This document shows positions 11,291 through 21,755 of a DNA stretch of 64,000 nucleotides, one piece after another. How positions within the stretch are numbered: the first letter of the stretch is position 1; the number at the start of each line of letters is the position of its first letter. A program made the position numbers and the translations under genes. This DNA is from Acheta domesticus. Lineage: Eukaryota; Arthropoda; Insecta; Orthoptera; Gryllidae. The stretch is from the NCBI GenBank assembly GCA_031308135.1, contig JAHLJT010008756.1:68504172-68568171 (forward strand), in the 5' to 3' direction. The notes below the pieces were generated by a model. The model was not told the DNA's origin and did not search any database. It saw only the letters and a list, made by a program, of their open reading frames with translations.

Positions 11291-12262
11291 TATGGTTTAC
11301 TAGTTAATTGCTGTGTGTTTATAGACCTGAAACAAAACACGTAATGGTATACTTAATATCCTTGCGGACCTTTCTGATTCTGTATGCCCTCGGGCCTTTT
11401 CAATACTTTTATGGCCCGCTCTGATACCAACACAACACACGGAACATAGTTATGAATTCGATTTTTTAAAGTTAAACTGCAAGGAAATTCAATAAATTAA
11501 CGGCATAATGCTCAAATAAATAAAATAATTCGTTATAATCCTTAATTTGCTTAATTGATATGAAAATTGCAATTTTGGAATGTTCCCGTGAATTTGTAAT
11601 TGCCATCAGCCATACATTTCACTGTAACATATCACCTTTTTTAGAGACATAATTTTATTCTTCAGAAGCAGTAATAAGATATACAAAGCACATCGGCTAA
11701 CGTCCTCGAAATGTTATTTTTTGGTGTTATGACATATTCTAAATAACGTTTGACAATAGACAATTATGACCTAAAAGTACCGTTTCATCAGCGCAATTTA
11801 CACTGTTATTCACACTAGTAAATCGCAAATACACCATAAACAGTTTCATATGCTTCTCAAGGTTTTAATGGAAACCACTGTTCGTAGTTTTGTTAGCTAT
11901 TGCGAGAATTTCCGCAGGAACTTCACAATATTCTTTCATTTTGTACAAACAAATCAGTCCAATAACGATTATGCAATATAAATTAGATATACACTCTAAT
12001 TTGTTTATCTGATGTCATATTGACAAATGATTATTAGAATGCGACTTTTCACTTTAGATGCAAGAAATATAATAAAATGTTTCGATTTCTCGTTTTATTC
12101 AACAACGAACTAGTAAACCATAAAGTTTTGTGTGCATCACGGGCATTACTAGATGTTTTTGCCCCTCAGGCGACTTCCAACCCCTCGGGCCAGAGGCCCT
12201 CGGGCTGGGAAGTCGCCCTCGGGGCACAAACATCGACTTAGCGCCCATGATAAATAAATAAC
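11291..12262. mobile_element. Insertion of ~970 bp absent from paralogous copy 2
   Basis: In copy 2 (about 44505-44525) the sequence runs straight from AAAATACATTT into GTAATGTTTG. Here about 970 bp separate the two parts. Fifteen-base inverted repeats (TATGGTTTACTAGTT at 11291-11305 and its complement at 12108-12122) bracket most of the insert; about 140 bp beyond the right repeat also belong to it. GCCCTCGGGC-type motifs occur near both ends (about 11387 and 12182-12205). No protein is encoded. The family is unknown to me; a non-autonomous DNA transposon is the simplest reading. Confidence 0.5.
12161..12225. repeat. GC-rich imperfect hairpin
   Basis: GCCCCTCAGGCGACTTCC and the following bases pair with GGAAGTCGCCCTCGGGGC across an AGA loop, giving about 30 paired bases with a few mismatches. 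It lies near the right end of the insertion at 11291-12262, in an otherwise AT-rich context. Confidence 0.7.
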
Positions 12263-13440
12263 TATTTTGTAATGTTTGAAAAAAAGAACAGAGCAAAGTG
12301 ATGCTTTTGTCATATCATAGAGTACATTTAGTGTTATTCTACCTAAAGTTTTAAGAACTTTTTCGTTTTCGTAATTTTTTTAAATTGCAGATATTGCACT
12401 CAACATTGCGCGAAAACTACTAAAATATTTTAAATCATTTACATGAACTTATTGAAAGAACTCACGATGGAGAACAAATTTTATTTGAAAGGAATATCTG
12501 TATCTCCAATTTTGTAGTTGTAGAAAGACATCGAAAAAAATTCAAGCTTAAGCAAATTTCGAAATTTAATCGAGAGTTAATCGTGAAAATCGAACCTTTG
12601 CCACGTTTATAAGTGTATTTTACTCAAATGCACGGCACTAACAATTTCGTGGAGATGGTTTCTTCTTTGACTTTCGATAGCACACTGTACCTCATTTCGT
12701 GACTTTTCAACATAGCATAAGGACTTGCAGTGAATCAATACTTTTCTGTAAAAATTAGCACAATTTTCGCATTTGTCGAAACGGTGTGTCGCCGATTTCT
12801 CGAAAATGGTTCACATTTTTTTGTGCGGAATGTTCTAAAGTAACAGAATAATATGGCATCAATGCTACTATGATTTATTCTTCAGTTTCTTCTTAGAATT
12901 ACACAAATATCTTTTAAAATGTCTATAACGTCATTTATATATACAATACGGGTATTTCTTATCCATTATTGTCTTTGTGAGAGAGTGCTTCAAAATATTT
13001 CTCTCGAATTTTGTTGACTACTACACAGTTTCGGATGAAAATGAGATCCAAAGTACGCAGTCTCAGAAACTCTGAATTTACAATTTCTTAAAAACACATT
13101 CAAATTTTTAATGCAAATTGGAATATCAGTCGAGATCATACTCTTCTGTAATACTCTTGAATTCATATTTCAGTTCTACTGTTAAATGTCCAAACAATTG
13201 AAGAAACATGAGAATGTGTTTTAAGAGGGATCACTATAGAAGAAATAGCCCAGACTGAATTGGTAATTACAGTAACTTGTACAAAAATGTCTGTACTATT
13301 TTTGTGGCACAATTTGTCTTATTTCAATTATTAAATTTTGGATTTAATTGAAAAAGATTTTGTTTGTCTCTCATTGTTGCCCCTCTCGAGACATTCTTGT
13401 TTAGAACACACTCTTGTACTACTTTACATGAAATTTCATA
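12263..13440 (+). other. Duplicated 5' flank of IR-B, paralogous to 44520-47350
   Basis: The first part (12263-12640) is TIR-family internal sequence also found at 44520-44855. From about 12640 on it aligns with the IR-E upstream flank (46510-47350), for example the GATAGCACACTGTAC and TTGTCTTTGTGAGAGAGTGC blocks. At about 12605-12615 it preserves the uninterrupted form of the site into which the piggyBac element of copy 2 inserted. No gene is seen. Confidence 0.6.
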
Positions 13441-13675
13441 AGGAAAAACGAAGTTATGGGTTCCTAGCTATAAGAGCCGTTATCCCTAAGTCAGTAAATT
13501 GGGAAAGAGCGTGTTACAGTTTTCATCATAAATAAACTTAGCCAACAAACAGTTCACAATGTAATTTGCTTCCTATAAAACCTTGGCTCTGGTCATTATA
13601 CAATTGCGATCATGCGACTTCTAACGGTACGTTGGAGCCAGACGCGAAATGCCGTGTGATATTCCATCGTGTTCT
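13441..13675 (+). pseudogene. Relic of an IR 5' end plus a MITE scrap
   Basis: AAGAGCCGTTATCCCTAA and the following stretch up to GGTCATTATACAATTGCGAT align with 47375-47520, the decayed extra copy of an IR promoter and 5' coding end upstream of IR-E. At about 13639-13670 the sequence GACGCGAAATGCCGTGTGAT is shared with one arm of the foldback MITE at 53294-53510. Nothing here can be translated. Confidence 0.5.
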
Positions 13676-13713
13676 TAGGGGCTTCAGGGGCAGAGTTAGA
13701 AAAATCGTATTAT

Positions 13714-13738
13714 ACACACAATGAATTCGTTAACTCTA
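13714..13738 (+). promoter_or_regulatory. Degenerate version of the IR upstream motif
   Basis: TTATACACACAATGAATTCG aligns with the motif region upstream of IR-E (47650-47674) but differs at several bases of the 18-bp core. This fits decay in front of a dead gene. Confidence 0.4.
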
Positions 13739-13755
13739 TAATTCAGTGAATTGAG

Positions 13756-14843
13756 GTGATGGAGAATATAGATTCAGAGAATAAGCGTGAAAAATTTTCA
13801 AGTGAGGTTGACTTCTCTGTGATTCTATTATATTTAACTCCTGAGAGACTGAAAATGTTGGATTACACAACAACTCTGACGGCAAGTCCTTTGTGTTTGG
13901 TGGTGAAACGAGCTCCATATTTCTCATTTGGAAGGGATCTCCTCTCACCGTATCAATCTCCTACATGGATGGCTTTGTTGCTGTCTTTTTTGCTTTGGTA
14001 TGGACTTGGCATTTTGTGCAAGGCTTTTATTACGTGCAGACCTAGGACATCAAGAATTGGTCATGTGTCAGTGTGTCGCTCGCATTCTTAGACATGATTC
14101 AAGTGGTACTGTGTGGTTCCTGTACGCGTATGGCGCAAACAAATGTGCAAAAAGTAGCGTTGTCCGCCGTTCTGCTGTTTGCTGTCGTGGTGAGCAACGC
14201 GTACTCTGGCCAGCTCTTAGGACTGCTCGCTAATCCACCTCGGCACAAGGATCCCCAAACATTGCAGGAGGCCGCTGGTTACGTGGAAACAGTGTATCTT
14301 CCCAACAGTCTCAAGGCGCTTGCTGTATCTGCAAATGAAAACGGTTCATTAAACGAATTCATAAGTAAAACTAAGCTAATAACTTATGGGTTCGAACTTA
14401 GTATATTTCGTAGAATGGCGAAGGGCGGAAAAGAAAGTTTATTTTACAATAAGAAATACATTGATACTGTAACTCATTACAAAGAATTGATGAACAATGG
14501 TGATCGGACATTGCATATCGTCCGCGACTGCTTCTTAGCACCCGGTCACCAAAGCTTCCTGATTCGAAGGAAATCCACCTTTTACACTGCGTTAAATAAG
14601 GTGACTTTGTTAGCTACAGAAGGGGGTTTGTTCGATCATTGGTCTCGATTGAATCGCCATCACATAGATGTCAATGGTGTCACTGTTCCTGAAAATTTCT
14701 TTCTAAGCTACCCTCATTCGCTGACCCTCGAGCAACTGAGCGGTTCTTTTGCAGTGATAAGTACTGCCTGGGTCATAGCTCTTGTGATCTTTGTGATGGA
14801 ACTAGTATTGATGAGATTTTACAGAATTCGTAAACCGATATGA
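13756..14843 (+). pseudogene. Ionotropic receptor IR-B pseudogene (5' deletion, frameshift, stop)
   Basis: This is a divergent IR lacking the first ~120 codons. Its sequence jumps from 5'-flank-like DNA straight into the S1 half at EVDFSV..LTPERLKMLDYT. Compared with IR-E, one base is lost in a T-run at about 13985-13991, inside transmembrane segment M1, and an in-frame TAG follows at 14043-14045. The remaining frame (14046-14843) is open and encodes the pore region, M3 (VVVSNAYSGQLLGLLANPP), the S2 half (TEGGLFDHWSRLNRHH) and M4, ending RKPI like IR-E. The S1 part is closest to IR-D, while everything after M1 is nearly identical to IR-E, so the pseudogene is a mosaic. It is not expected to make a channel. 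Confidence 0.88.
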
Positions 14844-15300
14844 TCGTGTTATTTCTTTTAATTTAATATTATTATTTTTTCATTCGGCTATGTGATTTTG
14901 GTTTTAATGCCCGGTGCCAGTTCGTCTGACACAATGGGCATGAGCGTAACTTTGTGGTCCATTGCTTGGTTGGGGTTTTCCAAACACCACCGTATCTCCT
15001 AAGAAAATGACCATTTTCTTCTTTCTCCTCCTCCGGTCCAATAGTACTTGTAAGAACGAGTATGACTGTCATGAAAGAGATGGAGGACGCACGTGTATGT
15101 GTCTAGATGGAATATTTGACAAGATATTTCTTCTTCTCCTATCTCCTCCCAATATAGATCTCTAATATTTTTGGTATTGCTATATGTTGTAACTGTCAGT
15201 GCCTTATATTTGAAGACGAACATTTCTCATCAATCTAATTCGCCCTAATTTGTAGTAATTGGCAATATGTTTTTACAACAGTTTCAACCCAAACGAAATT
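14844..15300 (+). other. Duplicated 3' flank of IR-B (paralogue of 49247-49960)
   Basis: It aligns with the IR-E 3' flank, for example GTCCATTGCTTGGTTGGGGT and the GGTCCAATAGTA and GTGTCTAGATGGA blocks. It is visibly more diverged than the receptor coding sequence before it. No gene is seen. Confidence 0.6.
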
Positions 15301-15994
15301 CGAGAGCAAGTCAATAGATAAGTTGCAAAACGGAATTGGGGCAAAAATAATCAAAGTAACTTTCTAACATTTATTTCACTTTTCCACATAATCATCCTGT
15401 ACATTCAGGCACTTATCCCTTCTAATTTCAAGATCTTGAAAGCGAGCAGCGAAAAAGTCCTTTAGTTCTTGTCGCAGCCAACGTGTAACTTCATAGATTA
15501 CGGCATCATTTGTATCAAAATGACGACCACCCGAATGATTTTTTAGGGGCCCAAAAAGATGAAAATCACTGTGGGTGTCTGGGCTGTACGGTGGATGTTC
15601 CAAGCGTTCCCAATGAAATGTCCATAACAGCTCCTCCGTTGGTCTTGCTGTGTGAGGGCGGGCATTGTCATCCAGAAGAATCACACCCTGTGATAGGAGT
15701 CCAGATCGCTTGTGGCGAATGGCCTGTCGGAGTTCCCGCAGAGTGGTGCAGTACAATGCAGCACTCACAGTTCCACCATGAGGCATTCACAGTTTCACCA
15801 TATTCAATGAGGTTACACGTTGGCTGTTACAGCAACCAAAGTTCTTCTTTGTAGCAGGCTTTCGAGGACTTGAAATGAAATGGGATAAGTGCCTGATTGT
15901 GCAGGGAGGTTATGTGGAAATGTCAACTAAATGTCAGAAAGTTACTTTGATTATTTTTGCCTCAATTCCGTTTCGCGATTTATTTATTGACTTG
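15301..15994 (-). mobile_element. mariner-derived foldback element with long inverted ends
   Basis: The outer ends are inverted repeats: GGCAAAAATAATCAAAGTAA at about 15340 and its complement at about 15940-15960. The match extends outward through GCAAGTCAATA and inward. The inverted similarity covers about 190 bp per side and includes the C-terminal transposase coding sequence, so both ends derive from the 3' end of a mariner. Copy 2 (about 50020-50050) lacks the element. The transposase 5' part and original 5' end are gone. Confidence 0.7.
15376..15786 (-). pseudogene. mariner transposase, C-terminal remnant
   Basis: The 136 codons match the C-terminal part of the mariner DD34D transposase. 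The second catalytic Asp motif is visible (LLDDNARPHTA), followed by WERLEHPPYSPD and then SDFHLFGPLKNHSGGRHF. The C-terminus reads WLRQELKDFFAARFQDLEIR and ends DKCLNVQDDYVEK. The stretch between SPD and SD is shorter than the usual SPDLAPSD, which alters the region of the third catalytic Asp. The N-terminal DNA-binding half and the first catalytic Asp are missing. A complete mariner transposase has about 345 residues, so this is inactive. Confidence 0.88.
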
Positions 15995-16810
15995 CCCTCG
16001 TTTATAAGGAAGTTTTGGAATGTTAGATGTTGATTTAGTTGATATCTCTTAGGTTTGTTTTTCCCTATTAGCATAATATTATGTGATTTATTTTAGTACC
16101 TTTGAATAAATATTTAATAATAATCTACCACACTTGGAACGCAACTGAAATATATTTTAACATCCTTCCAGGAATAACTGATAAATAGTAATTTATTTTA
16201 TACTTGCCCACTGTTAATCACAATGATGTTACTATGTTCTTGACAAATTCTTTTTTCCTGGGTTCGAACATGTAGTTTGCTAACTCCCAGTATTTGCTGA
16301 ATATTGACGAACATACGATCATCACGAACATTGGCGTTCATACGAAGCGACAAATTGCTGGAGATTTATTACCTGTCGAATGTATAATGATTGCATGCAA
16401 TAGTCTATCGAATAACCAGCGTAGTATTCATAATAAGAATATAACATTAATTACATTGTATAACACGGTAATAAACGAGTTTATGTATGTAACAACGTAA
16501 TAAATGAATTTATATTGATGTGGCTGCAAAAAAGCTGTTTAAATTCTCTTAGGCTTTTTTTAGTCCAGAAAATGAATAATAATGCATGGTATCTTACTGC
16601 AATATCTTCTCGTGCCCTTAATTTTTTAGATGACTCCGTTTCGTGATGATTCTTATTTATTTATTTAAATTTATTCTATATCGCTGTGAAACTTCTTGGT
16701 TATAAGCGATCAAAATCTATTTTATAATTTTACATAATTAAATGTACATTTTTGTTTACAATGCAATATTTCTTTACATTATCTTCTAACAATATAAAAA
16801 ATTCAACAAT
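15995..16810 (+). other. Segmentally duplicated non-coding flank (paralogue of 50060-50700)
   Basis: It aligns with the IR-E downstream region, for example GTTAGATGTTGATTTAG, CATCCTTCCAGGAATAACTG and GGCTGCAAAAAAGCTGTTT. No ORF is conserved between copies and no gene is seen. Its last 20 bases form the left target-site duplication of the SINE that follows. Confidence 0.6.
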
Positions 16811-17011
16811 GTCGGGCCCATGGCCGAGATCGCTAAAGCTGTAGTGCCATAGTGATCTTGGACCATGGGGTCGCGGGATCGAGTCCCGTCTTGGGCGTGG
16901 TTGTATGTGTTCGTCTTTTCACCCACTATCATCACCATATCGTTTCATTCTGATACTATAACGTTACATCCAATATGGTTCGTTAATGACCTAGTAGTTG
17001 ATGCGACCTTA
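16811..17011 (+). mobile_element. tRNA-derived SINE with target-site duplication
   Basis: A tRNA-like head shows a box A-like TGGCCGAGATCGCTAAAGC and a box B-like GGGATCGAGTCCCG, as in RNA polymerase III internal promoters. It is followed by about 110 bp of unrelated body. The element is flanked by 20-bp direct repeats (16791-16810 and 17012-17031, two mismatches), the hallmark of LINE-driven insertion. The paralogous site near 51345 has no insert. Confidence 0.72.
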
Positions 17012-17084
17012 AATATAAAAAAATGAACAATGATTACATTCGATATTGCAAATATGTGAATTTGTTTTGTAACAAAAAAAGAAT

Positions 17085-17085
<1 letters not shown>

Positions 17086-17134
<49 letters not shown>
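17086..17134. repeat. (AT)n microsatellite
   Basis: About 49 bp of nearly pure alternating AT, absent from the paralogous site near 51415. Confidence 0.95.
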
Positions 17135-17138
<4 letters not shown>

Positions 17139-17464
17139 GCCACATTGGAATTTCATAACTTTTTTACACCCTGAGGTAGAATTTAATAGCTAATGGGTAT
17201 TAGTTTCAAGTTTTAAATTCTTGCTGAGATCACTTGTAAAAGGACAATCGACTAATAAATTCGATGAAGACATACTTTCACCACAATTTGGACATGGATC
17301 TGGAATTGTCTTTTTGAATATAGTGTAACAGTGAATCAAATTGAAATGCCCAGTTCGGGGTCTTGATAAAATTATTTAATTTCCTAACTTGATGTAATTT
17401 TGAATATTTTAATTTCCATTTCAAATCCCATTTTTTAATGTTAATAACAGGAGTAGTTTTTCGA
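17135..17464 (+). other. End of the segmental duplication
   Basis: GCCACATTGGAATTT and CACACCCTGAGGTAGAATTT match 51430-51475. At that point copy 2 is broken by the (AAAT)n-ended repeat. The rest to 17464 has no counterpart in the window. No gene is seen. Confidence 0.5.
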
Positions 17465-18756
17465 ATACGTACGTATATACGTAGTATAGGGAAAGTTATG
17501 TAATGCTGCACAAAATCAACTTCGAGATTTTAACGGAATAACACGTTTTCGGGTCCCCTTATACCGAAAAAGTGTTTTTTTCAAAACGTCCTTTCGTCCG
17601 TGTCTGTCCGTCCATCTGTCAACAACACTAGCGCTTAACCATCCATGCGATTTCTTCCAAAATTTATATTCCGCGATCAATCTGCTTTGACTCGAGGCGC
17701 CGCAGTTTTGAAAAACTTTCTACAAAATTTGGGGGTACTTTGTACGAAAACTCCGGACATTTTAAAAATTTTCTCAAAAACGGTTCCAAATTTTTCTTTA
17801 AGAGTTTGGTAGGTTTAGTGCCTAATGTACTCTATGAGTTGGCATAAACGCCATAGTGCTCTTTTCTTTTCTTTTTTTTTTCAAAAATTAAAAAATTAAA
17901 AATATATTTTTGGCTGGTCTCCCACGTTGTTAATATTTACTTTAGCGGTCAATTGTTCAAATTGTTACATTTACGAGTATATCTCTTTTAAATAATGTTA
18001 AGTAAAGTTTCTCAAGAACTCAACCATTTTTTGTGAAAACTAGCTCAAAATTTCGCATTTTCGGAAACGGTCAAACGCCATTTTCTCATAAGTTGCTCCA
18101 AATATTTTTTTTAAACTTTTGGAACGGATAGTGCTTATTGCACTCTTTAATATGACGTTAAGTTCATTTTGAGGTACATTTTGTTTTATTCAAAAATTGC
18201 ACAAATGTAATTTTTTTAAAGATCTCTCACATTTTTATTATGCACATTACCAGCAAATTGTAAACATTATTATATTTGTTAGTGTAAGTGCTTTAAATGA
18301 CTTCCAGTGAGGTTTTTTGAAAGCTCAAAATTTTCTGTGAAAAAGAGCTTCAAATTTCGCATTTTTAGAGGCGCTTAAACGCCATTTTCTTAAAAACAGC
18401 TACAAATTTGTGAAAGAATATTGCCATTTAGCACATGGTTTGTGAGTTTTTGATTATTTTATATTTAATATCTCCGTTCTACCATGATGAAACTGAAAAA
18501 TTAAAAAAAAAGGTCAAAAACGTTTTTGGGTGGCGATAGATGGGAGCTGGCACGAGTATGTGGCAATTCCAAATAGGTAGCCTAGACTTAAGGATTTAGA
18601 AAACTAATACGGGAGTATTAGTCTGTCCATTCTCCACTAGTTCGTGATCACGGCCCGACAACTAATTTTTTTCTGCCGAGAATTCGCCATATTACATAAC
18701 TTTCCCTATACTACGTATAATATTCCTTATATAATTTGTTTACGGGAAAGTAAAAA
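17465..18756 (+). mobile_element. Most complete single copy of the TIR/(GTCY)n family, ~1.3 kb
   Basis: The left end (ATACGTACGTATATACGTAG, then AGGGAAAGTTATGTAATGCT) and the right end (TTACATAACTTTCCCTATAC, then GGGAAAGTAAA) are inverted copies. In order it holds a GTCCGTGTCTGTCCGTCC-type tract (about 17595) and the ACACTAGCGCTTAACCAT block. Then follow internal units of about 300-330 bp sharing CTCCAAAT..TTAAACTTTTGG, TTCAAAAATTA, CTCTCAC and TTTAAATAATGT. It ends with the GGCGATAGATGGGAGCTGGC and CTCCACTAGTTCGTGATCAC blocks. No ORF of significance is present. The architecture resembles Helentron-associated DINE-1/HINE elements, though the long TIRs would also fit a non-autonomous TIR transposon. 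Confidence 0.65.
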
Positions 18757-20171
18757 TTGCAAAACGAGAAATAAAATATTGACGCGCATTATCAAGTGTG
18801 ACCACTAGGGTTTTTCTTATTTCCCGATCTCGAAATTTTTGAACGCTCACCCTCCAATTTTATTCGAATGACCTTAAAACATGCATATACAAACTTTTGT
18901 TGAGATCGGAGCATGCTAACCCGTGCCGACTTGAGCACGAACTCGCATGACGGACAAGTCCAGACCTACCACAGAGCTTTGAGTCACGCTTGAGCCTAAC
19001 GGTTCAATATTTTAATCGATCTGTCACATGTGTTTACAGGTCGCTAATGTGAAGTAGTCATATGTTAGTGCGATATGCTATATGTTAGTGTTATTTTAAT
19101 AGGAGATAATATTAATTTTTAATATTGAGATACTCCCTTTACCCAACTATCTCTTTTTAATTACTTGTGTATTTAGATTTAACTTTGGCTAGCTCAGGTT
19201 TTTTTACAATAACGAGCAACTATACTTACTTCTTAAGGTCTGAATACCTGGTATTCTTCTTCGTGGCCCTGAATATAACCGCTCGTACGATTTCACTGCT
19301 GTCAATATTTTGTATGATTATAAGAAATTGGATTTGGAGTTTTTATTACCAAGAACTGCCTGAAAAATAAAAACAATTTATCTTTGTACTGAAATTACAG
19401 AAGCGTGTGAGGTACGACTGCTACTGTTACTTTGATAAATCTCATGATAATTTTGATGCAAACAAATGAATTATTTATCTTTACTGTTTTTTCCTGATTA
19501 TGATGGTCATCATTGCATTACGTCTGATCATTTTTAAAGTTAAATTAAATGATTTCTAACTGAACATTTTTGGCCTTGATCATTTATGCCTTTAATGTCT
19601 TTAAAATTTCTTATTTTTAAAACTTCCCTTTCGTCGAAAATCAGCACAATTGGCGATGCGTCGAAAAACTCCGTCTTGGACACCGTCTGCTTTCTTCTCA
19701 TCGTCCAAATCCCATTCTGGTCGTCCGTATAGCTCAAGACTTGCCCGTCCGAAAATTATCTGTCGTTACTATTGCCCGACATTCAAACCGCCGCGAATTT
19801 GTATGTTGGCGTTTTTTATCGATTAACGTTGACTTATTAAACCTTTCTTTACACTCGCTTATTTCCGCCGCTTACCAGGACTTAAATCGTTCCAACTTAA
19901 AATTTTACAAAAATTATTTCTGTTTGCAGCCTACATCCGCTGTCTGTCAAGTCACGACTTATTCTGATGAAACTTTTACTTTTCGAAGCTCATTTTGGAC
20001 ACGCTCGTGTCTAGTTTTCATTGTTTCATTCGCTATTCCGATGCTAATCTGTCCTTCTGCTACTGAATCATATACTGAAATCACATACATATCACAATCA
20101 TATACATCAAATACTGAATCATATGAGTTCTTTTGTCTATGTTATGCTTTGTCATTAAATTTTTTTATTTA
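18757..20171. other. No feature recognised
   Basis: About 1.4 kb of moderately AT-rich sequence. ORFs of 67, 65 and 144 codons are present, but none shows a recognisable domain or codon structure. I see nothing I can name. Confidence 0.5.
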
Positions 20172-21170
20172 CTAGCTTGTACCCGGCGCATTGCTGCCGC
20201 AGAAGAAATAATTGAGGAAATATTCCTCGCCCCCTCTCTCTTTCTTTCCCCACTCTCTCTTCCCCTCTCTCTTTTTACCACTCTCTTTTTCCCCTCTCTC
20301 TCTTCCCCTCTGCTTTTTCCCCCTCTCTCATTTTCCTCACTCTGTCTCTCTTTTGCCATCTCTGTGTCTCTGTGTCTCTTTTCCCGCTCTGTGTCTCTTT
20401 CCCTCCTCAGTGTCTCTTTCCCTCCTCAGTGTCTCTTTCCCCATCTGTGTATCGTTTCCCCATCTGTGTATCGTTTCCCCATCTGTGTTTCTTTTCCCCT
20501 TTTGTGTCTCGTTTCCCCCTATGTATCTCTTTCACTCTCTGTGTCTCTTTTCCCCTCTGTGTCTCTTTTCTTCCTCCGTGACTCTTTTACCCCTCTGTTT
20601 CTCTTTCCTTCGTCAGTGTCTCCTTTCCCCATCTGTGCCTCTATTCCCCTCTTGTCTCTTTTCCCCTTTTGGGTCTCAATTCCTCTCTTTGTGTCTCTTT
20701 GCCCGCTCTGTGTCTTTTTTCCTCTTCAGTGTCTCTTTTCCCCATATGTATCTCTTTTCCCCTGAGTCTCGTTACCCCCCTGTGTCTCTTTTCCCCCTCT
20801 GTGTCTCTGTTCCCCTCTGTGTCTCTTTACTCCCACTCTCTGACTCTCTTTTTCCCTCTCTCTTTCTTTTCACGCTGTTTGTTTTGCTTCACTTTCTCTA
20901 TTTTCCCCCTCTATCTGTTTTCCCACTCGCTTTGTCTTCTCTTTCTCTATTTTCCTTCTCTCCCTATTTTCCCTCTCTCTATTTTTCCCTCTCTATATTT
21001 GCCCTCTCTCTTTCCCTTTCTCATTTCCCCCATCTCCTTTTCCCTCTCGATTTGCCCCTCTTTCTCTATTTCCCTCTTTTTCCCTTTCCTCTCATGAACT
21101 TGCGCCGCCTGCTCCTCCTGTTCTCATCGACCTCGCCCCACGGCACACGGCAGCGCCCAGCAATAATGAA
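20172..21170 (+). repeat. ~0.9-kb polypyrimidine block in an unclassified repeat
   Basis: After TTACTAGCTTGTACCCGGCG the plus strand is almost entirely C and T with scattered TGTG from about 20228 to 21090. It is built from degenerate units such as TCTCTTTCCCCTCTGTGTC, with a period of about 20-25 bp. The long Ser/Phe/Leu-rich ORFs in all three frames are a consequence of this composition and are not genes. GC-rich sequence follows at 21100-21155. Confidence 0.85.
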
Positions 21171-21755
21171 GCTCAAGTGAATTGGAAATTGCATTTAACT
21201 GAAGCGCCATCTTGTGCTCAAGCGCCATCCAGTGGAGTTACAATAATTGTACTATGCCTATGTTCTTCCCGCAAGTTCAAGCAATATGAAGAATTTTTCC
21301 GATATTTTAATAGTTATTCTGCTATTGGGGGCGGCGATGAATCAAGAAAATAGGAGATAGTTAAAAATTGGTCCTTTCGTTCTTGAGTTATAAATAATGT
21401 AATTAACCCGTCTTCGTTTTATTTACTTAATTCTGCGCAAGAGCAGCAAAAATTTAATAGAATGTTCAAAAAGATCTCATCCTGTAGATAACAGCGTGAA
21501 AAACATTTCTTTGAGGCCTTAGGCCTCAAAATTTCAATTTTTGAAGCCCTAAACGCTTTGTTTAAGAGTTATTTAATGATATATATTCTAACTGTATAGC
21601 GGGCTGCATTAGCATGAATATCTAGTTTTTATTCTTCGGCGCCATGTAGTGCCATTTTTTCTATATTTTATTAGTTACTCTGTTATTCGGGACGAAGATG
21701 AATCCAACAAAGAGAATTAAAATTGGTCCAGTCGTTTCTGAGTTATAAGTGGTGT

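Noticed and set aside
13928..14233. 101-codon ORF overlapping IR-B
   Set aside because: It is an alternative frame of the receptor sequence; the same shadow ORF occurs over IR-E at 48367-48636.
19741..20175. 144-codon ORF with some hydrophobic stretches
   Set aside because: No recognisable motif, no repeat or paralogue support in the window; could be chance in a 1.4-kb unannotated stretch.
20133..21180. Overlapping long ORFs of 210, 322 and 142 codons rich in Ser, Phe and Leu
   Set aside because: All three plus frames are open because the sequence is a degenerate polypyrimidine array; no domain and no alignment between frames beyond composition.
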